Positions 9,198 through 17,433 of a stretch of 64,000 bases of DNA are shown here, in pieces (position 1 is the stretch's first letter; each line of letters starts with the position of its first letter). The notes beneath the pieces were generated by a model. It worked only from the letters and a program-made list of their open reading frames with translations, did no database searches and was not told where the DNA came from. The stretch is from Cyanobacteria bacterium REEB459 (GTDB lineage: Bacteria; Cyanobacteriota; Cyanobacteriia; Phormidesmidales; Phormidesmidaceae): positions 1-64,000 of the forward strand of contig JAGWXD010000014.1 of the NCBI GenBank assembly GCA_018970085.1, in the 5' to 3' direction. The translations under genes were made by a program, and so were the position numbers.

Positions 9198-10127
9198 TCA
9201 GGTAAGAGCAAATACTGAAGTAGTCAAGGCTGCCTCGGGCTGACGGGTGACTTCCAGGTAAACATGTTCCAGCCCGACCGGATGGCGCGCAATAGACTCT
9301 AGGCGCACCCCATAGAAGCGATCAATTAGGTCCTTTAGATCCAGATCTTCGGGCACCCAAAAGGCCAGGTCGCCGCCGTAATAGCGATGGGTGTAGCCCA
9401 GTTGTCGAGCCCGGGCAATGGCATGCTGGGGCTCTGGCGTCTCTACCGTAACAATTTCACGGGCCGGGATCAGCGATCGCAACTGCTCCAGGGTCCCTTC
9501 CGCCATGATTTTGCCCTGCTTAATAATGCCAATGCGCTGACAGAGCCGGTCCACCTCATCAAACAGATGACTGGTGAGTAGAACAGTGACCCCCATGGCT
9601 CTAAACTGGCGAATCAATTGCCAGACCTCATGGCGAGCTTCGATATCCAGACCGGTGGTGGGTTCATCTAAGATCACCAACCTGGGGCGATGCAGCATTG
9701 CCGCCGCCAAACTCAGTCGCCGCTGCATCCCACCGCTCAGTCCTTCTACCGGAGCATGGCGTTGATTCAGCAAGTCTACCGCCTCCAGACAGACCTCTAT
9801 GCGTTGCTGGCACTGCTGGCGGGAAAGGCCATAAAGACGGCCAAAAAACCTAAGATTTTGCTGACAGCTGAGACTGCCGTAGAGCAGGTTACTTTGAGGA
9901 ACCACACCAATCCAGCTTTTCATCTGGCGATTAATCGGTTGCCCCTGCATCAACACCCTGCCCTGATCGGCTCGCAGCAGTCCACAAATAATATTGATGG
10001 TGGTAGTCTTACCGGCTCCATTTGGTCCCAGTAACCCGTAGATCTCCCCCGGCTCCAGGGCTAGATTTAAATCGTGAAGGACAGCCCTGGCACCAAAGTC
10101 TTTGCAAATTCGATCAAGTGTCAACAT
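9198..10127 (-). CDS. ABC transporter ATP-binding protein, no adjacent permease
   Basis: This single ATP-binding cassette has 309 residues. It has Walker A GPNGAGKTT (near residue 34), a Q-loop region VVPQSN, signature LSGGMQRR, Walker B LVILDEPTTGLD and the switch His in TSHLFDE. The C-terminal 90 residues form the extension usual in CcmA/NatA-like export ATPases. The gene is convergent with the FAD oxidoreductase (9 bp between stops). No membrane partner is encoded next to it; the nearest upstream gene on the same strand is a small protein of unknown function. Its permease is presumably elsewhere in the genome. Confidence 0.88.
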   Translation of the reverse strand: MLTLDRICKDFGARAVLHDLNLALEPGEIYGLLGPNGAGKTTTINIICGLLRADQGRVLMQGQPINRQMKSWIGVVPQSNLLYGSLSCQQNLRFFGRLYGLSRQQCQQRIEVCLEAVDLLNQRHAPVEGLSGGMQRRLSLAAAMLHRPRLVILDEPTTGLDIEARHEVWQLIRQFRAMGVTVLLTSHLFDEVDRLCQRIGIIKQGKIMAEGTLEQLRSLIPAREIVTVETPEPQHAIARARQLGYTHRYYGGDLAFWVPEDLDLKDLIDRFYGVRLESIARHPVGLEHVYLEVTRQPEAALTTSVFALT

Positions 10128-10245
10128 ACAGTTTTGTGGGTACGGGCGAAAACACCAAGGGCAACCCCAGGGACCCTTAGCCAGGTATCTCTAGAGCACT
10201 GATTAGCCAGGCTCCCTGTATCTTACCTGTATCCCCCTACCCCCA

Positions 10246-10716
10246 CTACACTACTTCGTGGGTGTATCTGTGCTGTTTAACATTGTCAGCCCGAGATACT
10301 TTATTTTTGGCGTTAAGAATGCGCTTTCTCTCGGTGGAATAGTTGAGGTCACTACGGCTGGTACCTGCCGGAATCAGGGCTGTGGCTTCTGGGCGGCTTT
10401 GGTAGGTGCGGGCCGCCGCCATCAGCCGTTCTTCAAAGTCGGTGCAGCGTTGCAGGGGGCTATGGTCGGGCACGCTAAAGTCTGCCAGGGAAGCTGTTAG
10501 AGCCTGGTTCACAGTGGTTGCCCAAACCTGCCGGTACGAGGTGGGAATGCCCTGTAGCAAAGAGTGCAAATAGGCAGAGGGAATGGGCTCTAGTACGTAG
10601 ACAGCGTCCACCTCTGCCTCTTGCCTTAAATAGCAGGTCGCTAAACCAAGCAGAACGTAGCTGTCAGGAGATAGGGCCGGGGTAGAATTTTCAACCAAAG
10701 TTGACATGGTAGGCAT
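10246..10716 (-). CDS. Conserved cyanobacterial protein of unknown function
   Basis: This is a soluble protein of about 156 residues. I do not recognise a named domain, but segments such as YVLLGLATCYLR, VYVLEPIPSAYLH and LLQGIPTSY look familiar from small cyanobacterial proteins of unknown role. There is no signal peptide or membrane helix. The C-terminal third is rich in charged residues (TERKRILNAKNKVSRADNVK) and may be flexible. A second ATG three codons downstream (MSTLVENS) is an equally good start. It lies between another unknown protein and an orphan ABC ATPase, all on the minus strand, with about 70-120 bp gaps. Confidence 0.65.
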   Translation of the reverse strand: MPTMSTLVENSTPALSPDSYVLLGLATCYLRQEAEVDAVYVLEPIPSAYLHSLLQGIPTSYRQVWATTVNQALTASLADFSVPDHSPLQRCTDFEERLMAAARTYQSRPEATALIPAGTSRSDLNYSTERKRILNAKNKVSRADNVKQHRYTHEVV

Positions 10717-10787
10717 CGCAAAAACAATGGCGGCTGCTCTATTTTAGTTGCCTGGATGGGTTTTCCAGGGGAAGGACTGAAAAACCG

Positions 10788-11393
10788 TCACAAAATAGAA
10801 CCATCCTGGGGAGGCTGCAGTTCGTCTAAGAGGATGGCGGCGATCGCCAGTCCCAATTTCGCCTGATCCACCGCAGACCGCTCTTGCCAGCCTACCTCCG
10901 GAGCCGATGCTAAAACCTGGGATTGCTGGCCACTACGAAAGGCATAGGCCAGGGGCCGGGCCAGTACCCTTAGATCATCGGCATCCCACCCTGGCAGGAC
11001 AGCGCCCCCACAATTGACCAGTTGCTGCAACCGCGACTCTTGACTGGCGGCAAGACTGACCGCTGTGGTGATCAGTGTCTGAAGCAAATCAACGGGTAAC
11101 AGTTTCTCAAAACGATGGATTAACTGGTCACGCCAGGGAGAGGCCAGAGCTTCCGCGTCAAGGGCTTGCCACTGTGCGCTCAATTGGGCTGATAGTTGTT
11201 CCCAGCCGGTTCCATCTATCGTCAGATCCACAGCCGGCGTCAGATCCGCAGCCGGGTGAATCGCCTCTGGGAGCAGCTCGGCGGCATCCCCACCCCAGCC
11301 AGAGCTGGTAGAACAGAGGATGGTCAGGAGTTCGGCAGCGATTGCCTGAGTATCATCGGGGAGAGAGGGCATCGATGCGGGTGGCTGGTTCAT
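10788..11393 (-). CDS. Hypothetical protein, soluble, all-helical appearance
   Basis: This 201-residue protein has no family I can name. It is acidic and Ala/Leu/Gln-rich with no signal peptide or membrane span. Predicted helices alternate with short loops (for example WEQLSAQLSAQWQAL and LLQTLITTAVSLAASQE), and it contains a short repeated word (PAADLTPAVDLT). It is downstream of the CHAT-FHA gene on the same strand, separated by about 165 bp that include a short palindrome. A functional link with the phosphatase/CHAT pair is possible but there is no direct evidence. Confidence 0.55.
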   Translation of the reverse strand: MNQPPASMPSLPDDTQAIAAELLTILCSTSSGWGGDAAELLPEAIHPAADLTPAVDLTIDGTGWEQLSAQLSAQWQALDAEALASPWRDQLIHRFEKLLPVDLLQTLITTAVSLAASQESRLQQLVNCGGAVLPGWDADDLRVLARPLAYAFRSGQQSQVLASAPEVGWQERSAVDQAKLGLAIAAILLDELQPPQDGSIL

Positions 11394-11491
11394 AGGGGAT
11401 GACCGCAGAATAAAAATACGCTCTATTACACAATTAACTACAGGGGCAGGGAGAGCAATTCCGTTGATTTTTGATCTTTAGGGCAGATCTT

Positions 11492-11503
11492 ACTCTTAAG
11501 AGT
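11492..11503. promoter_or_regulatory. 12-bp perfect palindrome between two minus-strand genes
   Basis: The word ACTCTTAAGAGT reads the same on both strands. It lies in the 165-bp gap between the CHAT-FHA gene and the downstream hypothetical gene, about 100 bp upstream of the latter's start. It could be an operator for the hypothetical gene. A palindrome this short can also occur by chance. Confidence 0.25.
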
Positions 11504-11558
11504 TTGCAGCCATTATAGCCCTGGTTCCACTGCCTGGGCCTGAATGGGTGAACCAGAG

Positions 11559-13184
11559 TCAAGCCTGGGTCGACCTGGAGGCTATATCCCCCTCCAGAAT
11601 AAATTCCATTTCCATGCCCTGGTCACTGCCAAACCGGAGCCGAGCGCCCAGAGGTAGCACTACTTCCTGGTGGTGTAAATGGCGCCAGGTTTGACCGTCA
11701 AAATAATAGGTGCCATTGCGGGATCTATCCCGTAGGTAGTAGTCCCTGGCCAACCCCTGGCGGTCCCTATTATGGCGATAGAAAATTTCAGCGTGGTGTG
11801 AAGACACCCAGGCCTCTGGAATCACCAACTGGTTGGTGGTCAATCGGCCGATGGTAAGCCTACCTGCTTGCAACCGCCAGCGCTGGGAAGGATTGTTCAA
11901 GGCCCGCACGACTGGGGTGTGATCAGGGGTAATAGACTCCTCCGGTAGCCGGGTAATGCCCTCGTCCAGGGTAATTAGCTCCCCACTAAACTGGGGGTGC
12001 TGGTAAAGCACCGGTAGGGTCCAGGCTGGATGGTTAAACCCGTAAGCGCTCAAGAGGTGCTGCCGCGAGCTGGCCATGGCTCTGGCTACCGATTGGCCCT
12101 GGGCCAATGCCTGAGTTAGGGTTTGGATAAATGTCAAAGCTTCCTGATCGGCGATGGAGTCCCGCATGGCAATCACCGCTGGTACACCATGGTGAAGGAG
12201 GACCTCTGCCAGACTACTGCGGGGAATGACCTGGTCCTGACGATAATCAGGTTGGGCTCCCCAGCAGGTATTTAAGACCGCCAATTTCACCCCTGCCCCC
12301 ACCAGGCTGTGGGCTAACTCTGTACCACTCAAGCTGACTCCAGGAGCCAACAGGAGCAGGCCGCCGTCAGCCGCAGGAACACCGTGACCGGCATAGACTA
12401 AAACATTGAAGCCTCCCTGGTGGAGAGTCCGTAGCAACAACTCCCGGTCCGGTCGAACCAGGGTAAACACCTGGCCTGGGGTGACTCCGTAGTTGCCTGA
12501 ACCGGGCAGACTGGTTTCTAGCAGCTGCTTCAGCAGGCTGGCTTCCTCAGATAGTTGCAGTTCCCGGGCAGAGACCGCAGGGTGGCTGGCGCTATCATCT
12601 CCGACCACTAAAAGTACTTGCAGAGCATGGCTGCGATCGCCCTGCCGCAACCCCTCCACCTTACTGGTACTACGGCTGAACAAAATGTGGGGTTCCAGAG
12701 CCAGGGGCGGGCGGCCTGGCTGAGGTTGCATAATTTCCCAGGGCAACCCAATCAGCTCTGCAGGGCACACTTCCAATTGCAGGTGCAAGGGCTCTCCCCG
12801 CCCCTCAGCCAGCCCCAGGCTACGGTCCAAGGTTTGGCCCAGGGGTCCATCAAAAATCCAGTTCCACAGCCCCATCCCGAGGTTTTGCATGAGCCGCTCA
12901 CTGGTGCTACCGGCGGTCAGGGGCGATGGCATTGATAGCGACAGGTGATCCTCCAGACCAAGGGACAGGCAGGGGGCCACCGACAGAGGACTGACCTGGG
13001 GCAGGTGACGCTGGCAAAAAAACTCCTGCCATAGCTGCCACAGATCTGCCATGGTGACATCCCAGGTCCGGTCATAGTGGCTGTAGCCATCCGCCGGAAA
13101 GGGATGGTCCACCACCCAAAAGGCATAATGGGGAAGGGCTGTCTGGGTGAGTCGATCAACCAAAATCCGCAGAGTTATGGCCAT
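11559..13184 (-). CDS. CHAT-domain caspase-like protease with C-terminal FHA domain
   Basis: The 541-residue protein combines two modules. A CHAT domain (about residues 95-395) shows the caspase-like dyad: His267 in VYAGHG and Cys307 in LNTCWG, each at the end of a hydrophobic strand as expected for clan CD peptidases. An FHA domain follows (about residues 440-525) with the phosphothreonine-reading motifs LTIGR, SSHHAE and RSRNGTYY. Residues 1-95 are of unknown function. The gene starts 21 bp after the stop of the PP2C phosphatase gene, so the two are very likely co-transcribed. A protease whose partner choice depends on Thr phosphorylation is a reasonable inference; the substrate is unknown. 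No signal peptide is seen, so it should be cytoplasmic. Confidence 0.85.
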   Translation of the reverse strand: MAITLRILVDRLTQTALPHYAFWVVDHPFPADGYSHYDRTWDVTMADLWQLWQEFFCQRHLPQVSPLSVAPCLSLGLEDHLSLSMPSPLTAGSTSERLMQNLGMGLWNWIFDGPLGQTLDRSLGLAEGRGEPLHLQLEVCPAELIGLPWEIMQPQPGRPPLALEPHILFSRSTSKVEGLRQGDRSHALQVLLVVGDDSASHPAVSARELQLSEEASLLKQLLETSLPGSGNYGVTPGQVFTLVRPDRELLLRTLHQGGFNVLVYAGHGVPAADGGLLLLAPGVSLSGTELAHSLVGAGVKLAVLNTCWGAQPDYRQDQVIPRSSLAEVLLHHGVPAVIAMRDSIADQEALTFIQTLTQALAQGQSVARAMASSRQHLLSAYGFNHPAWTLPVLYQHPQFSGELITLDEGITRLPEESITPDHTPVVRALNNPSQRWRLQAGRLTIGRLTTNQLVIPEAWVSSHHAEIFYRHNRDRQGLARDYYLRDRSRNGTYYFDGQTWRHLHHQEVVLPLGARLRFGSDQGMEMEFILEGDIASRSTQA

Positions 13185-13205
13185 AGCAGCAACGCAATGT
13201 AGATA

Positions 13206-15467
13206 TTAGAGCCCTGATAAACACTGGCCTACCTGAGTGCGGGTGGCGCTATCTAGCAGATCGGCCAGCTGCTGAAGCAGATAGGCCCTCACCCAACCCT
13301 GGCTGCCCGGTGGGGTGAGGCTGCCCTCCAGAGACCCTGCGGAGTTCCTGCGGCTGAGGGGCTGGTTAGTTTCCTGAGGCATTTGAGCCAGAGAAAGCCC
13401 TGAGGGAATTGAGCAAACCTGTAATCGGGCCCAGCGGGTTTGATCGGCAAGGGTTTGGATGCGAGTTACCCGGACAATACTGCCGGCCCCGATCATCGGG
13501 CTACCTGGAATGGTGCCTGGCTGGGGAGAAGGGACCAGGCGTAACCCATCGGAGACATGACCAGGGGAGGAGGCCCTCAACTGCCACAGGGACCCCAGGG
13601 ATACGGGAGTTAACCTTTCTCGAGCCAGTTGCAGCAGGGGTTCTCCCGTTACCCCTGGGGCTAGCCGGTCGATCGCCGATTGCCAGGGAATGGGGGCCGC
13701 TGTGGACTGCCTTTGATGATGATAAAACCAGACCGCCTGCACCAGTAAAACAGCAGTTCCAAGCCCTGTCCAGAGGGGCCAGCGGTTGACCCCATGGGCC
13801 CCAGACTGGGCCCGGGCAGCAGAGGCTACCGGGGCCTGGGGCCTGGGCTGAGGAATTGAGGTCAACCCCTGATCTGGCAGATTGACCTGGGTCTCAACCC
13901 GGGGCCGCAGAACCATCAAACCAACCGTGACGTTATCGTGGCCATTGAGACGATTGGCCTGCTGAATTAGGGCTTGACTGAGGCTACTGAGATCGGCTTG
14001 GCCATTGATCAGGGCCTGAATGGTAGGGCGCCAGAGAGCATCGACTCGGTCATTGTCGCTCAAACCATCGGAGCAGAGGAGCAGCAAACTGGGGTCGTCC
14101 AACAGCAGGAATTGAACCGATGGCGACAGGAAACTGGTATCGTTAATCCCCAAGGCCTGAATCAAGGCACCGCCGCTGGGCATCTGGGCCGCCTCAGGAT
14201 AGAGGGCGTAGCCCTGCTGGGCTTCCCGGGAGGCTATATCATCATCCAGGGTAATCTGATAGCAGGTTTTAGGACTGATGCGGTAGGCCCGGCTATCGCC
14301 AACGTGGACGATATAGACATAGGGAAAATAGACCACAGCCATGACCACCGTAGTACCCATCCGGGCTCGCTCGGAGCGCTGTTCCTGGTTATTGCGACTG
14401 ACCAGGGCCTGATTGGCCAGGTTGACGGCCTGCTTGAGGTGCTGGCCGATCAACTCGGGAGTCAGGTCGGCGCAGGTACGCAGCCCGGTCAGCTGGTGTA
14501 GTAAGACTTCGACAGCGGTTTGGGAGGCCACATTCCCCTGTTCGTGGCCACCAATGCCATCACACACCAGCACTAAGGGCAAGACCTCAGGGGTGCCGTA
14601 GCTGACCCTGAGGGTGTTCATCAGCCCCTGGGGGTGACAGGCATCTTCATTGCGGTTGCGACTGGGCCCCTGATCGGTGTGGGCGACCCAGTCAATCTGT
14701 ACGGTGAGTCCCTGGGCAAGGGTTTGGAGGGCTTGCTCTAACTCGGCTATCAGTTCTCGGCTGGTGGTCAGCCTGGCTTCCACCAGGGCAGTGACTAGCC
14801 AGCCCAGGTAGGCCTGAATCGAAGGTTGGGCAGAGTCCACCAGGGATTGCCAGCTCTGACCTAGGGAAGTCAGGCTGATAGAGGCGGGATAATCATCATC
14901 GTGGCTTAGGGTGGTGATGCGAAGCAGAGCTCCATCAGTTCTCAGGCCGGTTACTTGCAGGAGGGTAGAAGCTACGTTTTGCTGATGCAGACGGGGCCAG
15001 AGTAGGGCAATTTGCCTTAGCCAGTTGAGTTGTTGCAGGGCAGAAGCCCCAGTCCAGCCTGCCAGCAGAGATGGCAAAAGCTGTACCTGTAGGTGGCCGT
15101 CCTCTCTCTCCCAGGTCTGAATTGGAGCCGCCTCCAGTAGGAGCAGGGGGGCACTTAAGCCCGACAGGTCGGGGGTCAGATAAATATAGGGCCGGGGAAT
15201 GTGCTGGGCTAGATCCGCAAGCCGCAGGTAGGGAAGGGCGATCGCCGGAACTTTATAGACCAGCTTAACGGGTAGCTCGGGTTGGGTATCCAGCCAGATC
15301 GGCGACTGCCAAACCCGGTAGCGATCGCCCACCCAGCTATCAGGGCTAGCTAAATTAGGACCATCCGCCAACAGAAAGCGATACAGCAGAGGGGTTTGAC
15401 AGGTAAGACAACGGCCTATCGGCGGTGTAGTCACGGCTCGACAGGTAGGATTGGAGCACTGGATCAC
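13206..15467 (-). CDS. PP2C-type protein phosphatase with zinc ribbon, kinase-like region and membrane anchor
   Basis: This 753-residue protein starts with a zinc ribbon (Cys4, Cys9, Cys20, Cys23). Residues 45-250 have the hydrophobic rhythm of a protein kinase but lack HRD and DFG, so they may be a pseudokinase. A full PP2C domain (about 258-522) carries every metal motif: HTDQG, RNRNED, CDGIGGH, GDSRAYR, CSDGLSDND and GHDN. A Pro-rich linker, one membrane helix (about 563-582) and a C-terminal domain of about 165 residues follow. It should dephosphorylate Ser/Thr proteins at the inner membrane. It precedes the CHAT-FHA gene by 21 bp, which suggests that the phosphatase acts on proteins bound by that FHA domain or on the CHAT protein itself. 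Confidence 0.88.
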   Translation of the reverse strand: MIQCSNPTCRAVTTPPIGRCLTCQTPLLYRFLLADGPNLASPDSWVGDRYRVWQSPIWLDTQPELPVKLVYKVPAIALPYLRLADLAQHIPRPYIYLTPDLSGLSAPLLLLEAAPIQTWEREDGHLQVQLLPSLLAGWTGASALQQLNWLRQIALLWPRLHQQNVASTLLQVTGLRTDGALLRITTLSHDDDYPASISLTSLGQSWQSLVDSAQPSIQAYLGWLVTALVEARLTTSRELIAELEQALQTLAQGLTVQIDWVAHTDQGPSRNRNEDACHPQGLMNTLRVSYGTPEVLPLVLVCDGIGGHEQGNVASQTAVEVLLHQLTGLRTCADLTPELIGQHLKQAVNLANQALVSRNNQEQRSERARMGTTVVMAVVYFPYVYIVHVGDSRAYRISPKTCYQITLDDDIASREAQQGYALYPEAAQMPSGGALIQALGINDTSFLSPSVQFLLLDDPSLLLLCSDGLSDNDRVDALWRPTIQALINGQADLSSLSQALIQQANRLNGHDNVTVGLMVLRPRVETQVNLPDQGLTSIPQPRPQAPVASAARAQSGAHGVNRWPLWTGLGTAVLLVQAVWFYHHQRQSTAAPIPWQSAIDRLAPGVTGEPLLQLARERLTPVSLGSLWQLRASSPGHVSDGLRLVPSPQPGTIPGSPMIGAGSIVRVTRIQTLADQTRWARLQVCSIPSGLSLAQMPQETNQPLSRRNSAGSLEGSLTPPGSQGWVRAYLLQQLADLLDSATRTQVGQCLSGL

Positions 15468-15528
15468 AATCTCCCAAATACCAATGTAGTTTTATCTATG
15501 CCCAAACCCATCTCTGGGTTTACGCCGA

Positions 15529-15861
15529 TCACTCCTTCACGACCTGGGGTAGACCCATGCTGTAATTGAGGGCTCGACTCTTGAGGTTATAACTAATTGA
15601 TCCTGTTTGCAGCAATTGCTTAATAAAGTGTTCTAGATCGGAGCCAATTCGACGCAGATTATAGTCGGTCAAATCCTGCCCGTTAGACCCATCGACTAAG
15701 CGATCAAACTCAGCATAAACGGCCTTAAGGGCGTCTTCAGACCAGTTAAACTCGTTATCAGGATCAACATCTAGAGTGAGGCGGTCATCGCTGGGCACCA
15801 ACTGGTTAGAGTCAACCACAGCGGTGTAAATGTGGACGTGACGAGTGGTGGATTTCAACAT
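15529..15861 (-). CDS. ndhM: NAD(P)H-quinone oxidoreductase subunit M
   Basis: NdhM is a peripheral subunit of the cyanobacterial and chloroplast NDH-1 complex, which takes electrons from ferredoxin for cyclic flow, respiration and CO2 uptake at the thylakoid. The 110-residue protein matches the family over its whole length; recognisable segments are KSTTRHVHIYTA, LTLDVDPDNEFNW, DLTDYNLRRIGSDLEH and ALNYSMGLPQV. I chose the ATG at 15861 because it gives the family's usual N-terminus; an in-frame ATG eight codons upstream would add an unconserved leader. It stands alone, as ndhM often does, with a 10-bp hairpin about 65 bp upstream. Confidence 0.95.
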   Translation of the reverse strand: MLKSTTRHVHIYTAVVDSNQLVPSDDRLTLDVDPDNEFNWSEDALKAVYAEFDRLVDGSNGQDLTDYNLRRIGSDLEHFIKQLLQTGSISYNLKSRALNYSMGLPQVVKE

Positions 15862-15924
15862 AATCAACAAGATGCCTTCACTCAAATAACTCCAGGTTCA
15901 GCTTGGCAAATAACAACAGTATAG

Positions 15925-15948
15925 CCATCACTGCCCAAGCAGTGATGG
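15925..15948. promoter_or_regulatory. Perfect 10-bp hairpin between rhodanese gene and ndhM
   Basis: The arms CCATCACTGC and GCAGTGATGG pair without mismatch around a CCAA tetraloop. On the minus strand it lies about 157 bp after the rhodanese-fold gene and 64 bp before ndhM. It could be a terminator for the former, or part of the 5' leader of ndhM. There is no strong T-run after it in that direction, so a terminator role is not certain. Confidence 0.45.
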
Positions 15949-16104
15949 GGCTGCCAACCTCTCACATAGCCGCTACTGAACTCTCTTTTACATATTAAAC
16001 CGAGCTCCTTGCAGAGGCAAAGAATTAAGCCAGTACTCCTGCTGAACTAGAACTCGGCAGCATAACATCCCACCGATAATGACGATGTTTGCCCTCAGCC
16101 ACCC

Positions 16105-16482
16105 CTAGACAGTGACCGGGGTCATGGTTTCTACAGGAAAACCCACCGCTCGCCAGGCAGCAACCCCGCCCCGCAGCACTGAAACCCGCTTGTAACCCAA
16201 CGCTCGCAGTTGCACTGCCGCCGCTTCAGCCTCTTTGTCACTATTGCCGTAAAGGTAAAGGTCCCGGTCTAGCTCAAAGCAGCGCTCGACGGTTGGCAAT
16301 AACACCTCATGGGGCACGGAAATGGCCCCCATCACATGACTGTGATTAAAGTCGTGGCGATCGCGAATATCTAGGATGGTGAGGGCTGGCTCGCCCCAGT
16401 CAAGGCGTTGTTTGAGGTCATAGACGCGAGAGAGGGGACGCAGGGGAGCAGCCTTATAAAACCAATCAAGCCAGCGATTCAT
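16105..16482 (-). CDS. Rhodanese-like domain protein lacking the catalytic cysteine
   Basis: The 125-residue protein is a single rhodanese fold. It has the conserved ILDIRDRHDFNHSHVMGAI strand/helix and the C-terminal VLRGGVAAWRAVGFPV. In active rhodaneses the loop after the fourth strand begins with Cys, which carries the persulfide. Here the loop reads LYGNSD, with Gly79 at that position. Sulfur transfer by the usual mechanism is therefore unlikely; such proteins may be binding or regulatory. The start at 16482 (MNRWLDWFYK) is preferred over an ATG 12 codons upstream, because the amphipathic N-terminal helix begins there. Confidence 0.8.
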   Translation of the reverse strand: MNRWLDWFYKAAPLRPLSRVYDLKQRLDWGEPALTILDIRDRHDFNHSHVMGAISVPHEVLLPTVERCFELDRDLYLYGNSDKEAEAAAVQLRALGYKRVSVLRGGVAAWRAVGFPVETMTPVTV

Positions 16483-16697
16483 ATCAGCAGCAATGGTACA
16501 CCATTGGCAATGTAACAAGTCTGGACTGTTTGTGCAAACTTTTGTTTAGAAATCTGAATATGTTGGTGCGGCAACGGGCTCAAGCCCAGAGCTGTAAGCC
16601 TGATCGTCTGGGCCTGGCTAGCAGACCGACGACGGGGCAAAACACCTGAGTGGTGCCTGACTCGCGCCGGTCTCCCTGGTTTTAGCGGTGGGCAGCC

Positions 16698-17210
16698 TTA
16701 ATGGGCGGCAGCAATGCACTGATCTACCAGTCCTTTGACCCGATCAACATTTTGCCAGCCCAGAATTTGAGTTACCTTCTTTTCTAAGGTTTTATAGGAG
16801 CGAAAGAACTCAGCTATTTCGTCTAGCCGGTGGGGGGCGACATCATCTAGGGACCTGACCCGGGCATAACGGGGGTCAGCGGTCGGCACACAGAGAATTT
16901 TTTCGTCGCGATCGCCACCATCGATCATTTCCAGCATGCCGATGGGCCGCGCAGCAATCACACAGCCAGGAAAGGTGGGCTCATCCATGATCACCATGCC
17001 GTCTAGGGGGTCGCCGTCATCGGCCAGGGTATTGGGAACAAAACCGTAATCACAGGGATAATGCACCGAGGAAAATAGCACCCGGTCCAGGATAAAAGCA
17101 TTCAGGTCTTTGTCAAATTCGTACTTATTCTTACTACCAGCGGGAATTTCAATCAAAACATTGATTAAGCCGGGTTCGGGTTGGGCTGGAATACGAGAGA
17201 GGTCTACCAT
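16698..17210 (-). CDS. ppa: Inorganic pyrophosphatase (family I, soluble)
   Basis: The enzyme splits pyrophosphate into two phosphates and so pulls biosynthetic reactions forward. The 170-residue length is typical of bacterial family I enzymes. The signature [20 protein letters not shown] carries the metal-binding aspartates, and the substrate-binding Lys/Tyr segments NKYEFDKD and FRSYKTLE are present. The gene is single, with about 215 bp on either side. No nearby partner suggests special regulation. Confidence 0.95.
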   Translation of the reverse strand: MVDLSRIPAQPEPGLINVLIEIPAGSKNKYEFDKDLNAFILDRVLFSSVHYPCDYGFVPNTLADDGDPLDGMVIMDEPTFPGCVIAARPIGMLEMIDGGDRDEKILCVPTADPRYARVRSLDDVAPHRLDEIAEFFRSYKTLEKKVTQILGWQNVDRVKGLVDQCIAAAH

Positions 17211-17433
17211 GCTAGTGCCAAGAATAAAGGACTAAAGGACTGTCAGGGACCTTAAGCGGGGCCCATCCCCAACCCCTGAGCCAGGGTTGATAGGGCTATG
17301 GCAGGCTTAATCCCTGGCAAGCCAGACTGGGGTTAGCAGCGCTCAGCCAGAAAAACCTGGATAGGTACTCTAACCCCGATTCTGTATTCTAGGGGGTGAG
17401 GGTAGCCTTCTACCAGAGCCAAGGAATTGCCCG

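Noticed and set aside
16519-16697. GC-rich stretch between the rhodanese and pyrophosphatase genes that might fold like a tRNA or small RNA
   Set aside because: I could not build a cloverleaf with a T-loop or anticodon stem, and no clear promoter or terminator brackets it.
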